Shown piece by piece: positions 28,936 to 37,579 of a stretch of 64,000 nucleotides of DNA (positions are counted from its first letter, which is position 1; each line of letters begins with the position of its first letter). The DNA is from Flaviflagellibacter sp963786225 (GTDB lineage: Bacteria; Pseudomonadota; Alphaproteobacteria; Rhizobiales; Methylopilaceae): assembly GCA_963786225.1 (NCBI GenBank), contig CAWAYQ010000030.1, positions 12,264-76,263 on the forward strand. The letters run 5' to 3'. The notes under the pieces are model-generated. The model was not told where the DNA came from. It searched no databases and worked only from the letters and a program-made list of their open reading frames with translations. The position numbers and the translations under genes are program-made.

Positions 28936-30191
28936 TGCTGCTCCGATCCATTGTCGGTTTTCGCTCTTTTTCTCCCTCTCCCCGGCGGGGAGAGGGTCGG
29001 GGTGAGGGGGCGACACCTCGGATAGACACAATTGCCCTCACCCGGCCGTCGCTGTCGCGCTGTGCCGACCTCTCCCCAGCCAAGTCGGGTTTACCCGACT
29101 TGGCCATTCAAAGAACTGAACTCGGGAACACCCGAGTTCAGGGGAGAGGTGTATGGTTGGCGCTCTGCCTTTTCCTCTGCTCGCTTCCGGCCGCCGCGCA
29201 GGAATACGTGCCGGTCAATCCGAACGCCGATCACCGCGCCATCGCGCTGAAGATCGCGACGGATTTCGTCGCGCCGCATTACGAAGCTCTGGCCGCGCGT
29301 TTCGAGGCGCAGGCGAAAAGTTGGGAAACCTTCTGCGCTGCGCCGTCGGCGCCCGGTTTCGAGGACGTGCGTACCCGTTTTGGCGACGCCGCGAAGAGTT
29401 GGGCGGAGGCCGAGATCGTGCGCTACGGCCCGGTTTCGGAGGATTTCCGCTATGAACGGATCGCCTATTGGCCGGAACGCAAGAACGACGTGGCGCGGGG
29501 TCTCACGCGCCTTCTCTCGGAAACAGCCCCGCTGACACCCGACATCATGTACGGCAAGAGCGTTGCGGTGCAGGGCCTGTCCGTACTGGAACGGCTGCTC
29601 TACGAGGACGGCGCGCAGGCGGCGCTTTTCGCGGCTGATGAAGGGGCGAAAAGACGTTGCGCCGCCGGACAGGCAATTGCCGGAAATCTGGTGCGTATCG
29701 GCGGCGACATCCGCACCGGATGGGCGAAGCTGACGGACGAATTGAAGACAGCGGACGACATGCGCGCGCGGGAAGCCGTGACGCGGCTCGCGACCGATCT
29801 TCTGACCGTGTTCCAGATCGCCGGAGACCAGAAGCTCGACGTGCCGATGGGAGAGGGGATCGACGACACCCATCCCAAGGCGGCGCAGTACTGGCGCAGC
29901 GGATTGTCCAACGCGACTTTGGCGCTGAACATGAAATCGGTCGCCGATCTGACCTTCATCATCCTCGGCCAGGGCGATCCCGCGACCAACACGGTCGGCG
30001 CCATCGAAACCGCGCAAAACCTCGCGGAAACTCTGCCCGGACCGATCCCCGATCTCGTCGCCGACAAAGCGGGACGCAGCCGGCTTTATCTCCTGCGCGG
30101 CGCGGTGCGCGGCGCGCGCGACCTCGCCACGGCCTATGTGCCGGCCGCGCTCGGCATCACGGTCGGTTTCAACTCGCTCGACGGTGATTGA
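28932..30191 (+). CDS. second imelysin-family protein with a repeat inserted in its signal-peptide region
   Basis: From ATG 28932 the frame encodes 419 residues. Residues 1-12 look like the start of a signal peptide, residues about 13-74 are encoded by a family 1 repeat, and residues 76-90 (LALCLFLCSLPAAAQ) are a perfect hydrophobic core and cleavage site. The mature part is imelysin-like (FVAPHYEALAARFEAQAKSW, EAEIVRYGPV, LERLLYED). A TTG at 29157 with GGGGAGAGG eight bases upstream could restart translation with an intact signal peptide. It is the third gene of the imelysin cluster and is two bases short of the DUF1513 start. Confidence 0.8.
   Translation: MMLLRSIVGFRSFSPSPRRGEGRGEGATPRIDTIALTRPSLSRCADLSPAKSGLPDLAIQRTELGNTRVQGRGVWLALCLFLCSLPAAAQEYVPVNPNADHRAIALKIATDFVAPHYEALAARFEAQAKSWETFCAAPSAPGFEDVRTRFGDAAKSWAEAEIVRYGPVSEDFRYERIAYWPERKNDVARGLTRLLSETAPLTPDIMYGKSVAVQGLSVLERLLYEDGAQAALFAADEGAKRRCAAGQAIAGNLVRIGGDIRTGWAKLTDELKTADDMRAREAVTRLATDLLTVFQIAGDQKLDVPMGEGIDDTHPKAAQYWRSGLSNATLALNMKSVADLTFIILGQGDPATNTVGAIETAQNLAETLPGPIPDLVADKAGRSRLYLLRGAVRGARDLATAYVPAALGITVGFNSLDGD
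28973..29152. repeat. palindromic repeat, family 1, with nested hairpins, inside a coding region
   Basis: CCCTCTCCCCGGCGGGGAGAGGG (two short arms around GGC) and GTCGGGGTGAGGG open the element; CCCTCACCCGGCC and GACCTCTCCCC follow. Two extra hairpins are nested: CAAGTCGGG-TTTA-CCCGACTTG at 29081-29102 and CTGAACTCGGG-AACA-CCCGAGTTCAG at 29116-29141. The element ends in GGGGAGAGG. It keeps the reading frame of the imelysin gene open. Confidence 0.8.
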
Positions 30192-30192
30192 G

Positions 30193-31299
30193 ATGCAGAT
30201 CGACCGCCGTTCCTTCCTTCTGGCGCTCGCGGGCTCCTTCGCCGCCGGGTCCGTGCCGGCCTTCGGGCAGGAGCGTCTTTACGTCTCGTCCTGCAACGAC
30301 GCGGCCGGCATTTCCCATGTCGCGGTGTTCACGGCCGATGGCGGCATGCTGTTCAAGACGCAATTGCCCGATCGCGGCCACGACATCGCGCTGAGCCCCA
30401 TTGGTCCCGATCTCGTCGTCTTCGCGCGGCGGCCCGGCGACTGGATGGCGGTGGTCGACCGCCGCACCGGCGCGGTGAAGACGCTCGTGCGCAGCCCGGA
30501 AGGCCGTCACTATTACGGGCACGGTCTTTATTCCGGCGACGGACGGCTGCTCTATGCGACCGAAAACAATGTCGCTGCCGGGCAGGGTGTGCTCGGCGTC
30601 TATGACACGGCGCGCAATTATGCGCGGATCGGCGAGCAGCCGACCCACGGCGTCGGTCCGCACGATGTCGCCTTCCTGCCGGGCCATGAGCTTCTGCTCG
30701 TCGCCAATGGCGGCGCGCGCACCGATCCGGCCTCGGGCCGGGAAATCCTGAACAAGAAGAACATGACGCCGAGCCTGGCCTTCGTCGATCCGCGCTCGGG
30801 CGAAGCCAGGCACAAGGTGGATTTCGGCCGGGACATGAGCGGATTGTCGTTCCGCCATCTGGCGGTGGCGAATGACGGGGAGGCGGTGTTCGCCTGTCAG
30901 TACGAAGGTGACCCGGAGGAGATGCCGCTCCTTGTCGGCACCGTCACGCCGGACGGCCGCACGCGGATGCTTGAAATGCCGGACGACGATCTGGCGCGGC
31001 TCGACAATTATCTCGGTGCGGTCGCGCTCGACGGATCGGGACGGCTGATCGCGGCGACGAGCCCGCGCGGCGGCATGGCGGCGTTCTGGGACCGGCCGAC
31101 CGGCAAATATCTCGGTCTCGCGCCGATGCCCGATGTCTGCGGCGTCGCGGCGGCTCCGGAAACGGGCACCTTCATGGTCTCGTCCGGCAATGCCGGCGTG
31201 AGGATGGCGCGCGCCCGGACGCACGATCTCCTGCGCGTCGGGGGCAGCGATCTCGACCTTTATATGTGGGACAACCACATCGAGATCGTCTCCGGCTGA
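30193..31299 (+). CDS. DUF1513 beta-propeller protein of the imelysin cluster
   Basis: ATG 30193 starts a 368-residue protein with a Tat-like or Sec signal (DRRSFLLALAGSFAAG, cleavage near AFGQ). The body is a seven-bladed beta-propeller of the DUF1513/COG3490 family with HDIALSP, GHGLYSGDGRLLYATEN, GVGPHDVAFLPG and GNAGVRM motifs. DUF1513 genes co-occur with imelysin and DUF1111 genes in proteobacteria, an established association of unknown mechanism thought to serve iron acquisition. It ends the cluster. Confidence 0.85.
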   Translation: MQIDRRSFLLALAGSFAAGSVPAFGQERLYVSSCNDAAGISHVAVFTADGGMLFKTQLPDRGHDIALSPIGPDLVVFARRPGDWMAVVDRRTGAVKTLVRSPEGRHYYGHGLYSGDGRLLYATENNVAAGQGVLGVYDTARNYARIGEQPTHGVGPHDVAFLPGHELLLVANGGARTDPASGREILNKKNMTPSLAFVDPRSGEARHKVDFGRDMSGLSFRHLAVANDGEAVFACQYEGDPEEMPLLVGTVTPDGRTRMLEMPDDDLARLDNYLGAVALDGSGRLIAATSPRGGMAAFWDRPTGKYLGLAPMPDVCGVAAAPETGTFMVSSGNAGVRMARARTHDLLRVGGSDLDLYMWDNHIEIVSG

Positions 31300-31385
31300 A
31301 AGCCTCGTCCGGCCTGCAACGGTGTGCCCCGAGTAGTGTCCTTGGCGCACCTTCGCTATATAGCGGGCCGCGACCCGGAGGCGGC

Positions 31386-32159
31386 ATGGCCGAGGACAAA
31401 ACCGAAGTGAGCTTTGTCCGGCGCAGGCCGGTGCTCACCCTTCTCGTGCTCACCGCGCTCGTCAGCGTGCCCTTCGTTCTGTTTCCGCAGCTCGATCTCG
31501 CCTTCAGCCGCCTGTTCTATGTGCCGGGCAAAGGCTTTCCCGCCACGAACATGGACATTCTGAAGACGGTACGGGACGCGGGGCAGGATGCGCTCCGAAT
31601 TGTCGGCCTGGCCGTCCTGATCTCGCTCCTCGTGCCGCTTCTCATTGCGCCGGCGCGTTTTCTCCTGCCGCCGCGCGCGGCTCTGTTCCTGCTGACCAGC
31701 CTCGCGCTCGGTCCGGGTCTTCTCGTCAATGGCATATTGAAAGAGTTCTGGGGCCGCGCCCGACCGCGCAATGTCGTCGACTTCGGCGGCGACCTCACAT
31801 TTTCCCGCGCCTGGGAGATCGTGAATACGTGCCATTCGAACTGCTCGTTCGTGTCGGGCGAGGCCTCGTCGGCAATGTGGTTCATGGCGTTGGCGATGAT
31901 CGCGCCGCTCGCCTGGCGCCTGCGGGCCGCGCTCGCGGCTTTTGTTTTCGCGCTCGTCATGTCGGTGAACCGAATCGCGTTCGGCGGCCACTTCCTGTCG
32001 GACGTGCTGCTGGCCTGGCTGCTGACGCTCGCCGTAATCCTTATTTGCTACAATGTCTTCTACAAAGACTTTGGATTGACGGATGAGCGTGTCGAGGGCT
32101 GGTTCACGCGTATGCGTGCCTTCCTGCAGGCGCCGTTCCGGCTTCTGCTGAAGCGCTAG
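31386..32159 (+). CDS. PAP2-family membrane phosphatase
   Basis: From ATG 31386 the 257-residue protein has about six membrane helices and the three-part phosphatase signature: KEFWGRARP (KxxxxxxRP), CSFVSGEAS (SGH motif with Glu in place of His) and NRIAFGGHFLSDV (SRx5Hx3D variant with Asn-Arg). The SGE variant is seen in some alphaproteobacterial members. Relatives remove phosphate from lipid A, phosphatidylglycerophosphate or undecaprenyl pyrophosphate. It faces the RpiR gene convergently, the stops overlapping by four bases. Confidence 0.85.
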   Translation: MAEDKTEVSFVRRRPVLTLLVLTALVSVPFVLFPQLDLAFSRLFYVPGKGFPATNMDILKTVRDAGQDALRIVGLAVLISLLVPLLIAPARFLLPPRAALFLLTSLALGPGLLVNGILKEFWGRARPRNVVDFGGDLTFSRAWEIVNTCHSNCSFVSGEASSAMWFMALAMIAPLAWRLRAALAAFVFALVMSVNRIAFGGHFLSDVLLAWLLTLAVILICYNVFYKDFGLTDERVEGWFTRMRAFLQAPFRLLLKR

Positions 32160-33043
32160 CCGTTCGTGCCGAGCAGCCGCGCGCGGATGCTTTCGAGCCG
32201 TCCGAGGCGCTCGGTCGTGCCGCCGCCCTCAAGTTCCGTCACGCGCGCGATCAGGGCTTCGGTCAATGCAAACAGCGCCGTAAGCGAATCCCAGGCGCCC
32301 GCGCTGTCCGTCGGAGCCACGAAAATGTGCGAGGCATAGCGGCTTGCCGGCGCGGCGCGGCTGTCGGTGAACAGGATCACCGTCGCGCCCTGCGCCGCCG
32401 AGATTTCGGCAAAACGCACGACGTCGGGTGCGTAACGGCGAATGTCGTAGACCACGACGACGGAACGGCGGTCGACGTCGATCAGACGGTCCGGCCAGGT
32501 CGCGGAGATCGAGCCGACCTCTTCCATTCCCCCGCGCACGATTTCGAGGTGGCGGACGAGATAGCGCGACAAGGATTGCGTGAAGCGGCCGCCGATGGCG
32601 AGCGCCGGGCGCTTCCTGTCCGACAGCGCGCGGGCGGCGGCCTCGAAATCATCGCGCACGACCAGGGAGAAGGCGGCGCGGACATTTTCCGTGATGTGAT
32701 TGCCGAAGCCGGCCAGCCAATCCTCTTCCGGCGCCTGCGGCCGCCGTGCGACCCAGCGGCCGAGCGGCGAGGACTGCTCCTCGGAAATCTCCGCGCGCAG
32801 ATGCTCCTGCAGTTCGCGGTAGCCGGCGAAGCCCAGTTTGCCCGCGAGCCTGAGAACGCTCTGCGAGCTGACGCCGGAGGATCGCGCCAGCCGGGCCAAA
32901 GGCTCCAGTCCGGCCACCGGGTAATGGTCGCGCAGATAGAGAGCCGCCCGCCGCTCCTGCGTCGTCAGCATCCCCATAACGCTTTGAATGCGTTCGGAAA
33001 TCGTCCCAGCCGGCACCAAGGTCTTCTCGTCCATCCCCGCCAT
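32156..33043 (-). CDS. RpiR/MurR-family transcriptional regulator
   Basis: The 295-residue protein has an N-terminal helix-turn-helix of the RpiR type (RIQSVMGMLTTQERRAALYL, LARSSGVSSQSVLRLAGKLGFAGYRELQEHLR; about residues 17-90) and a C-terminal SIS domain (PALAIGGRFTQSLSRYLV to the end). SIS domains usually sense phosphosugars. It is transcribed divergently from the amine permease gene, with two matching inverted repeats in the gap, so it most likely controls the permease cluster and itself. Confidence 0.88.
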   Translation of the reverse strand: MAGMDEKTLVPAGTISERIQSVMGMLTTQERRAALYLRDHYPVAGLEPLARLARSSGVSSQSVLRLAGKLGFAGYRELQEHLRAEISEEQSSPLGRWVARRPQAPEEDWLAGFGNHITENVRAAFSLVVRDDFEAAARALSDRKRPALAIGGRFTQSLSRYLVRHLEIVRGGMEEVGSISATWPDRLIDVDRRSVVVVYDIRRYAPDVVRFAEISAAQGATVILFTDSRAAPASRYASHIFVAPTDSAGAWDSLTALFALTEALIARVTELEGGGTTERLGRLESIRARLLGTNG

Positions 33044-33069
33044 CTTGAAATTATCTCATATTAAGCCTG

Positions 33070-33124
33070 TGGAACGTTACTTCCAAGTTGACACAGAATA
33101 GAGTTCTCTGGAACGATCATTCCG
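33070..33124 (+). promoter_or_regulatory. promoter with a pair of inverted repeats, probable RpiR operators
   Basis: TGGAACGTTACTTCCA (33070-33085) and TGGAACGATCATTCCG (33109-33124) share the form GGAACG-N4-TTCC and are 39 bases apart. A perfect TTGACA (33088-33093) lies between them, and its -10 position falls within the second repeat. Such overlap fits repression by the adjacent RpiR protein of the permease gene and possibly of its own gene. Confidence 0.7.
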
Positions 33125-33220
33125 CGCTGCCGACATGGCGGAAAGCCGGCGGGAGCGGGGAGATCGATTTCGGGGCCGGGGACCTAACGGATCAGTTCCG
33201 GCCGTAAAGGGGAACAGACA

Positions 33221-34732
33221 ATGGCTAAGCAACCAGCAGCAGTTGGCGCCGCGGGCGTCACATATTCCACGGTCGACGCTTCATATTTCGCCCAGCGCGG
33301 GCTGAAACGTTATGCGGGTGTCGCCTCGCTTTGGGCGCTCGGTGTCGGCGCGGTCATTTCCGGACATTTCTCGGGCTGGAATCTCGGTCTCGGCGTCGCG
33401 GGGTGGGGCGGCTATCTCATCGCCGCCGTGCTTATCGCCATCATGTATCTCGGCCTGACCTACTCGATCGCCGAGATGTCGCCCGCTCTGCCGCACACCG
33501 GCGCGGCGTATTCATTCTCGCGCTCGGCCTTCGGCCCCTGGGGCGGCTTCATCACCGGCCTCTGCGAGAACGTCGAATATGTCATTACACCCGCCGTCAT
33601 CGTCTTCTTCATCGGCTCCTACCTGACCGGGATTTTCGGCACATCGGCTGAGTTCCAGCCGGTCTACTGGGTGCTCGGCTACATCATCTTCGTCGGCCTC
33701 AACATCGCCGGCGTCGAGCTGTCGTTCAAGATCACGCTCGTCGTGACCTTGCTCGCTCTCGCCTGTCTCGTCTTCTTCTGGGTCAGCGCCCTTCCGCTCG
33801 CGGACTTCGCGGGCAAGGCGCTGAACATCGGCGCCGGCCCCGACGGTAAAGCGGTCGAGCTTCCGGGCGGCAACGGGCCGTTCCTGCCGTTCGGCATTTC
33901 CGGCGCGCTTGCCGCTCTGCCGTTCGCGGTGTGGCTGTTCCTGGCCATCGAGCAGCTTCCGCTCGCGGCCGAGGAATCGATCGATCCGAAGCGTGACATG
34001 CCCAAGGGCATCATTCTCGGCATGTTCACGCTGATCGTGTCGGCCTTCATGATCCTGTGGCTCAACTCGGCCGTGAACGGCTCGTTCGCGCTGTCGACCT
34101 CCGGCGAGCCGCTGCTCGACGGCTTCCGCGCGATCTACGGCGACAGCATCGCCGTGATCCTCGCGCTCATCGCCGTCGTCGGCCTGATCGCGAGCTTCCA
34201 CACGATCATCTATGCGCAGGGTCGGCAGATCTACTCGCTGTCGCGGGCGGGTTATTTCCCGCGCGCGCTGTCGATCACGCACGGCACCCGCAAGACGCCG
34301 CACATCGCCATGATCGCGGGCGCAATCGTCGCTCTCGCCATCATGTTCGTCGTCTGGTTCCAGGCGGGGTCTACAGCGGGGGCGGCCGTCATCGGCGGAA
34401 CGCTGCTCAACATGGCCGTCTTCGGCGCCATGCTGAGCTATATCGCGCAAGGGGCGGCCTTCATCTCGCTGCGCAAGAACATGCCGAATATCGAACGGCC
34501 TTATAAGAGCCCGCTCGGCATTCCGGGTGCCGTAGTGACCATCATCATCGCGCTGGTCACCATCGGCTACCAGCTCGCCGATCCGGTCTATCGCGCAGGC
34601 GTGATCGGCGTGGCGCTCTGGTTCGTCGTGGGCATCATCTACTTCGCGATCATCGGACGTAACAAACTCGTCCTGTCGCCCGAAGAAGAGTTCGCTCTCT
34701 CCAAGGGCACGGCAGAATACAAGTCGCACTGA
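33221..34732 (+). CDS. APC-family permease, ethanolamine-permease-like
   Basis: The 503-residue inner-membrane protein has about twelve helices. The opening LKRYAGVASLWALGVGAVISGHFSGWN, ending in GISGALAALPFAVWLFLAIEQLPLAAEE, closely matches the ethanolamine permease (Eat) branch of the amino acid-polyamine-organocation family. It likely imports ethanolamine or a related amine. A ribosome site (AAAGGGGAA) precedes ATG 33221. It is the first gene of the amine cluster and is followed by a hairpin terminator. Confidence 0.85.
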   Translation: MAKQPAAVGAAGVTYSTVDASYFAQRGLKRYAGVASLWALGVGAVISGHFSGWNLGLGVAGWGGYLIAAVLIAIMYLGLTYSIAEMSPALPHTGAAYSFSRSAFGPWGGFITGLCENVEYVITPAVIVFFIGSYLTGIFGTSAEFQPVYWVLGYIIFVGLNIAGVELSFKITLVVTLLALACLVFFWVSALPLADFAGKALNIGAGPDGKAVELPGGNGPFLPFGISGALAALPFAVWLFLAIEQLPLAAEESIDPKRDMPKGIILGMFTLIVSAFMILWLNSAVNGSFALSTSGEPLLDGFRAIYGDSIAVILALIAVVGLIASFHTIIYAQGRQIYSLSRAGYFPRALSITHGTRKTPHIAMIAGAIVALAIMFVVWFQAGSTAGAAVIGGTLLNMAVFGAMLSYIAQGAAFISLRKNMPNIERPYKSPLGIPGAVVTIIIALVTIGYQLADPVYRAGVIGVALWFVVGIIYFAIIGRNKLVLSPEEEFALSKGTAEYKSH

Positions 34733-34745
34733 CCGTGTCACTCCA

Positions 34746-34779
34746 GGCGGCCGGACTTCCCCTCGTCCGGCCGCCTTTT
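34746..34779 (+). terminator. hairpin with T-run between permease and ligase genes
   Basis: GGCGGCCGGAC (34746-34756) pairs with GTCCGGCCGCC (34765-34775), an 11-bp perfect stem, followed by TTTT. It lies 30 bases before the next start, so it may terminate or lower transcription into the enzyme genes. Confidence 0.8.
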
Positions 34780-34809
34780 CAATTCAAATAGACAAGTCCA
34801 GAGGCAGAC

Positions 34810-36174
34810 ATGAACCCGCGCGACGTCAAGACCGCAGCCGACGCGAGAGCCATCGTCGAGGAACGCGGCCTGGATCATGTGAAGGTCGGCGTCACCGATG
34901 CCGACGGCATCATGCGCGGCAAGTACATGGCCAAGACCAAATTCTTCAACGCGCTGGAGAAGGGGTTCGGGTTCTGCGACGTCGTGCTGGGTTGGGATTC
35001 GAACGACCAGCTGTATGACAACGTCACCTATACGGGCTGGCACACAGCCTATCCCGACGCTCCCGTCCGCGTTCTGCCGGACACCTGCCGCGACGTGCCG
35101 CTCGAAGGCGACATGCTGTTCTTCCTCGCGGAGTTTGCCGACAAGGCGGAGGAGGTCTGCCCGCGCGGCACGCTTCGCCGCGTATTGGCGCGCGCGAAGG
35201 ATATGGGCTTCGACGTCGTGTCCTCGGCGGAGTTCGAATTCTTTCTGTTCGAGGAAACGCCGCATTCCATTCGCGAGAAGAATTATCGCGGCCTGACCAA
35301 CATCACGCCGGGCTTCTTCGGCTATTCCATGCTGCGCTCGTCTGTGCACGCCGATTTCTATCAGGACCTGCTCGCGCTCGGGCGCGACATGGATTTCCCG
35401 ATCGAGGGCCTGCACACCGAAACCGGCCCCGGCGTGCTTGAAGCGGCCATCGAATATTCCGGCGCGCTCGAAGCCGCCGACCGCGCGGTTCTGTTCAAGA
35501 CCTTCACGAAGATCCTCGCCCAGCAGCGCGGCTGGATGGCGACCTTCATGGCCAAATGGTCGAAGGACTGGCCCGGCCAGTCCGGCCACCTGCATGTCTC
35601 GCTGACGAAGGGCGGCAAGCCGGTCTTCCATGACGAGACCAAGCCGCACAACATGTCGGACACGATGCGCTGGTTCGTCGGCGGGCAGCAGAAGCTGATG
35701 CCGGAACTGCTCGCGATGGTCGCCTCGACGGTGAATTCCTATACGCGGCTGATCCCCGGTTTCTGGGCGCCGACCAACTCGACCTGGGGTGTGGAAAATC
35801 GCACCACGGCGCTCCGTGTCATCCCGGGTGCGCCAAAAAGTCAGAGGGTCGAGTATCGAGTGGCGGCGGCCGACATCAACCCCTATATCGCGCTCGCAGC
35901 CGCCATCGGCTCGGGCCTCTGGGGCATCGAGAACAAGATCGAGCCGGAGCCCATGGTCGAGGGCAATTCATACGCGGTGCAGCACAAGCCGGAACTGGCT
36001 TTGCCGCGCTCGCTGATGGAGGCCGCGGGACGGCTGAAAGCGTCGAAGCCGGCGCGAGCTCTGTTCGGCGATGCGTTCGTGGACCATTACGCCGCGACGC
36101 GCGAGTGGGAAGAAAGGGAGTTCCGCAGGGCCATCACCGATTGGGAAATGGCGCGGTACTTCGAAATCATCTGA
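34810..36174 (+). CDS. glutamine-synthetase-like gamma-glutamylamide synthetase
   Basis: The 454-residue protein has a GS beta-grasp N-domain (VGVTDADGIMRGKYM) and a catalytic domain with the metal and substrate motifs AEFEFFLFE, GLHTETGPGVLEAAIEY, SGHLHVSL, NSTWGVENRTTALR and RVEYRVAAADINPYIALAA. It belongs to the GlnA-like group acting on amines, such as IpuC of the isopropylamine pathway and ethanolamine-using GlnA4, not to the nitrogen-assimilating GlnA. Expected reaction: glutamate + amine + ATP to gamma-glutamylamide. Context with an ethanolamine-type permease suggests ethanolamine as amine (inference). Confidence 0.85.
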   Translation: MNPRDVKTAADARAIVEERGLDHVKVGVTDADGIMRGKYMAKTKFFNALEKGFGFCDVVLGWDSNDQLYDNVTYTGWHTAYPDAPVRVLPDTCRDVPLEGDMLFFLAEFADKAEEVCPRGTLRRVLARAKDMGFDVVSSAEFEFFLFEETPHSIREKNYRGLTNITPGFFGYSMLRSSVHADFYQDLLALGRDMDFPIEGLHTETGPGVLEAAIEYSGALEAADRAVLFKTFTKILAQQRGWMATFMAKWSKDWPGQSGHLHVSLTKGGKPVFHDETKPHNMSDTMRWFVGGQQKLMPELLAMVASTVNSYTRLIPGFWAPTNSTWGVENRTTALRVIPGAPKSQRVEYRVAAADINPYIALAAAIGSGLWGIENKIEPEPMVEGNSYAVQHKPELALPRSLMEAAGRLKASKPARALFGDAFVDHYAATREWEEREFRRAITDWEMARYFEII

Positions 36175-36187
36175 TTGGAGACCTCGG

Positions 36188-37571
36188 TTGAGTGAGATCG
36201 TCTGCATATCGCCCGTGGACGGGCGCGAGGTTGCGCGCCGCACGACCGCAACGCCCGCCGAAATCGACGCGGCGCTGAAGGCCGCCCGCAAGGCTCAGGC
36301 CGAATGGCGCAAGGTATCGGTCGCGGAGCGCTCGAAGTTCGCGCTGAAATTCATGGACGCGCTGCTCAGCCTGAACCAGGAGGTCGTGCCTGAACTCGCG
36401 CTGCAGATGGGCCGCCCGGTGCGCTACGGCGGCGAGTTCCGCCCGGTCGAGGAGCGCGTGCGCACCATGATCGCGCTCGCCGAAGAATCCCTTGCCGACA
36501 TCGTCCCGGCGCCGAAGGACGGCTTCAAGCGCTTCATCCGCCGCGATCCTCTGGGCGTCGTCCTGGTCGTCGCGCCCTGGAACTATCCGTTCCTCACCGC
36601 CGTCAATACGATCGTGCCGGCGCTCATCGCCGGCAACGCCGTTCTGCTGAAGCATGCCTCGCAGACCATCCTTGTCGGTGAGCGCTTCCAGCAGGCCATG
36701 GACAAGGCCGGCGCGCCGAAAGGCCTGTTCCAGAACCTCGTTTTGTCGCACGACGACACGTCGAGGATCCTGTCGTCCGGCTCGGTCGATCACGTCAACT
36801 TCACCGGCTCGGTCGAGGGCGGGCGCGCCATCGAGCGCGCGGCGGCGGGCACGTTCACGAGCCTCGGCCTCGAACTCGGCGGCAAGGACCCGGCCTATGT
36901 GCGCGCCGACGCCAAATTCGATTACGCGGTCGAAAATCTCGTCGACGGCGCGTTCTACAATTCCGGGCAGTGCTGCTGCGGCATCGAACGTATCTACGTT
37001 CACGAAAGCCTGTACGACAACTTCGTCGAGAAATATGTCGACCTGACCTCCAAATACGTCCTCGGCAATCCGCTGGACGAGGCGACGACGCTCGGCCCGA
37101 TGGCGCATACGCGTTTCGCCGATGTCGTGCGCGCCCAGACGGCAGAGGCTCTGGGGAAGGGCGCCAAGGCCCATCTCGACTCCGGCCTCGTTCCCGGCCG
37201 ACAAGGCCGGCACGCCCTATCTCGCGCCGCAGGTCCTGACCAATGTCGATCACTCGATGAAGGTCATGGTGGATGAAAGCTTCGGCCCGGTCGTCGGCAT
37301 CATGAAGGTGACATCCGACGAGGAAGCCGTCCGGCTGATGAACGACAGCCCCTACGGTCTGACCGCCTCGATCTGGACGAGCGACGAAAAGGCCGCCGAG
37401 ACCTTGGGTCAACAGGTCGAGACCGGCACCGTCTATATGAACCGCTGCGACTATCTCGATCCGTCGCTGGCCTGGACCGGCGTCAAGGACACCGGCCGCG
37501 GCGCCTCTCTCTCCGAACTCGGCTACGGCATGCTGACGCGGCCGAAAAGCTTCCATCTGCGCACAGTCTGA
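36188..37571 (+). CDS. aldehyde dehydrogenase of the amine cluster (frameshifted)
   Basis: The likely start is TTG 36188, five bases after GGAGACC; no ATG is available. The first frame carries VVLVVAPWNYPF, the NAD-binding HVNFTGSVEGGR, the catalytic Glu in LELGGKDPAYV and the catalytic Cys in NSGQCCCGIERIYVH. A shift near 37195 leads to FPADKAGTPYLAPQVL, VDESFGPVVGIM and the C-terminus. About 461 residues in all, normal for the family. In this cluster it would oxidise a gamma-glutamylated amino aldehyde to the acid with NAD. Confidence 0.87.
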
Positions 37572-37579
37572 GGATCATT

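Noticed and set aside
33070..33124. LuxR or Fur box reading of the inverted repeats
   Set aside because: The GGAACG-N4-TTCC form does not fit those consensus sequences, and the neighbouring RpiR gene is a better candidate.
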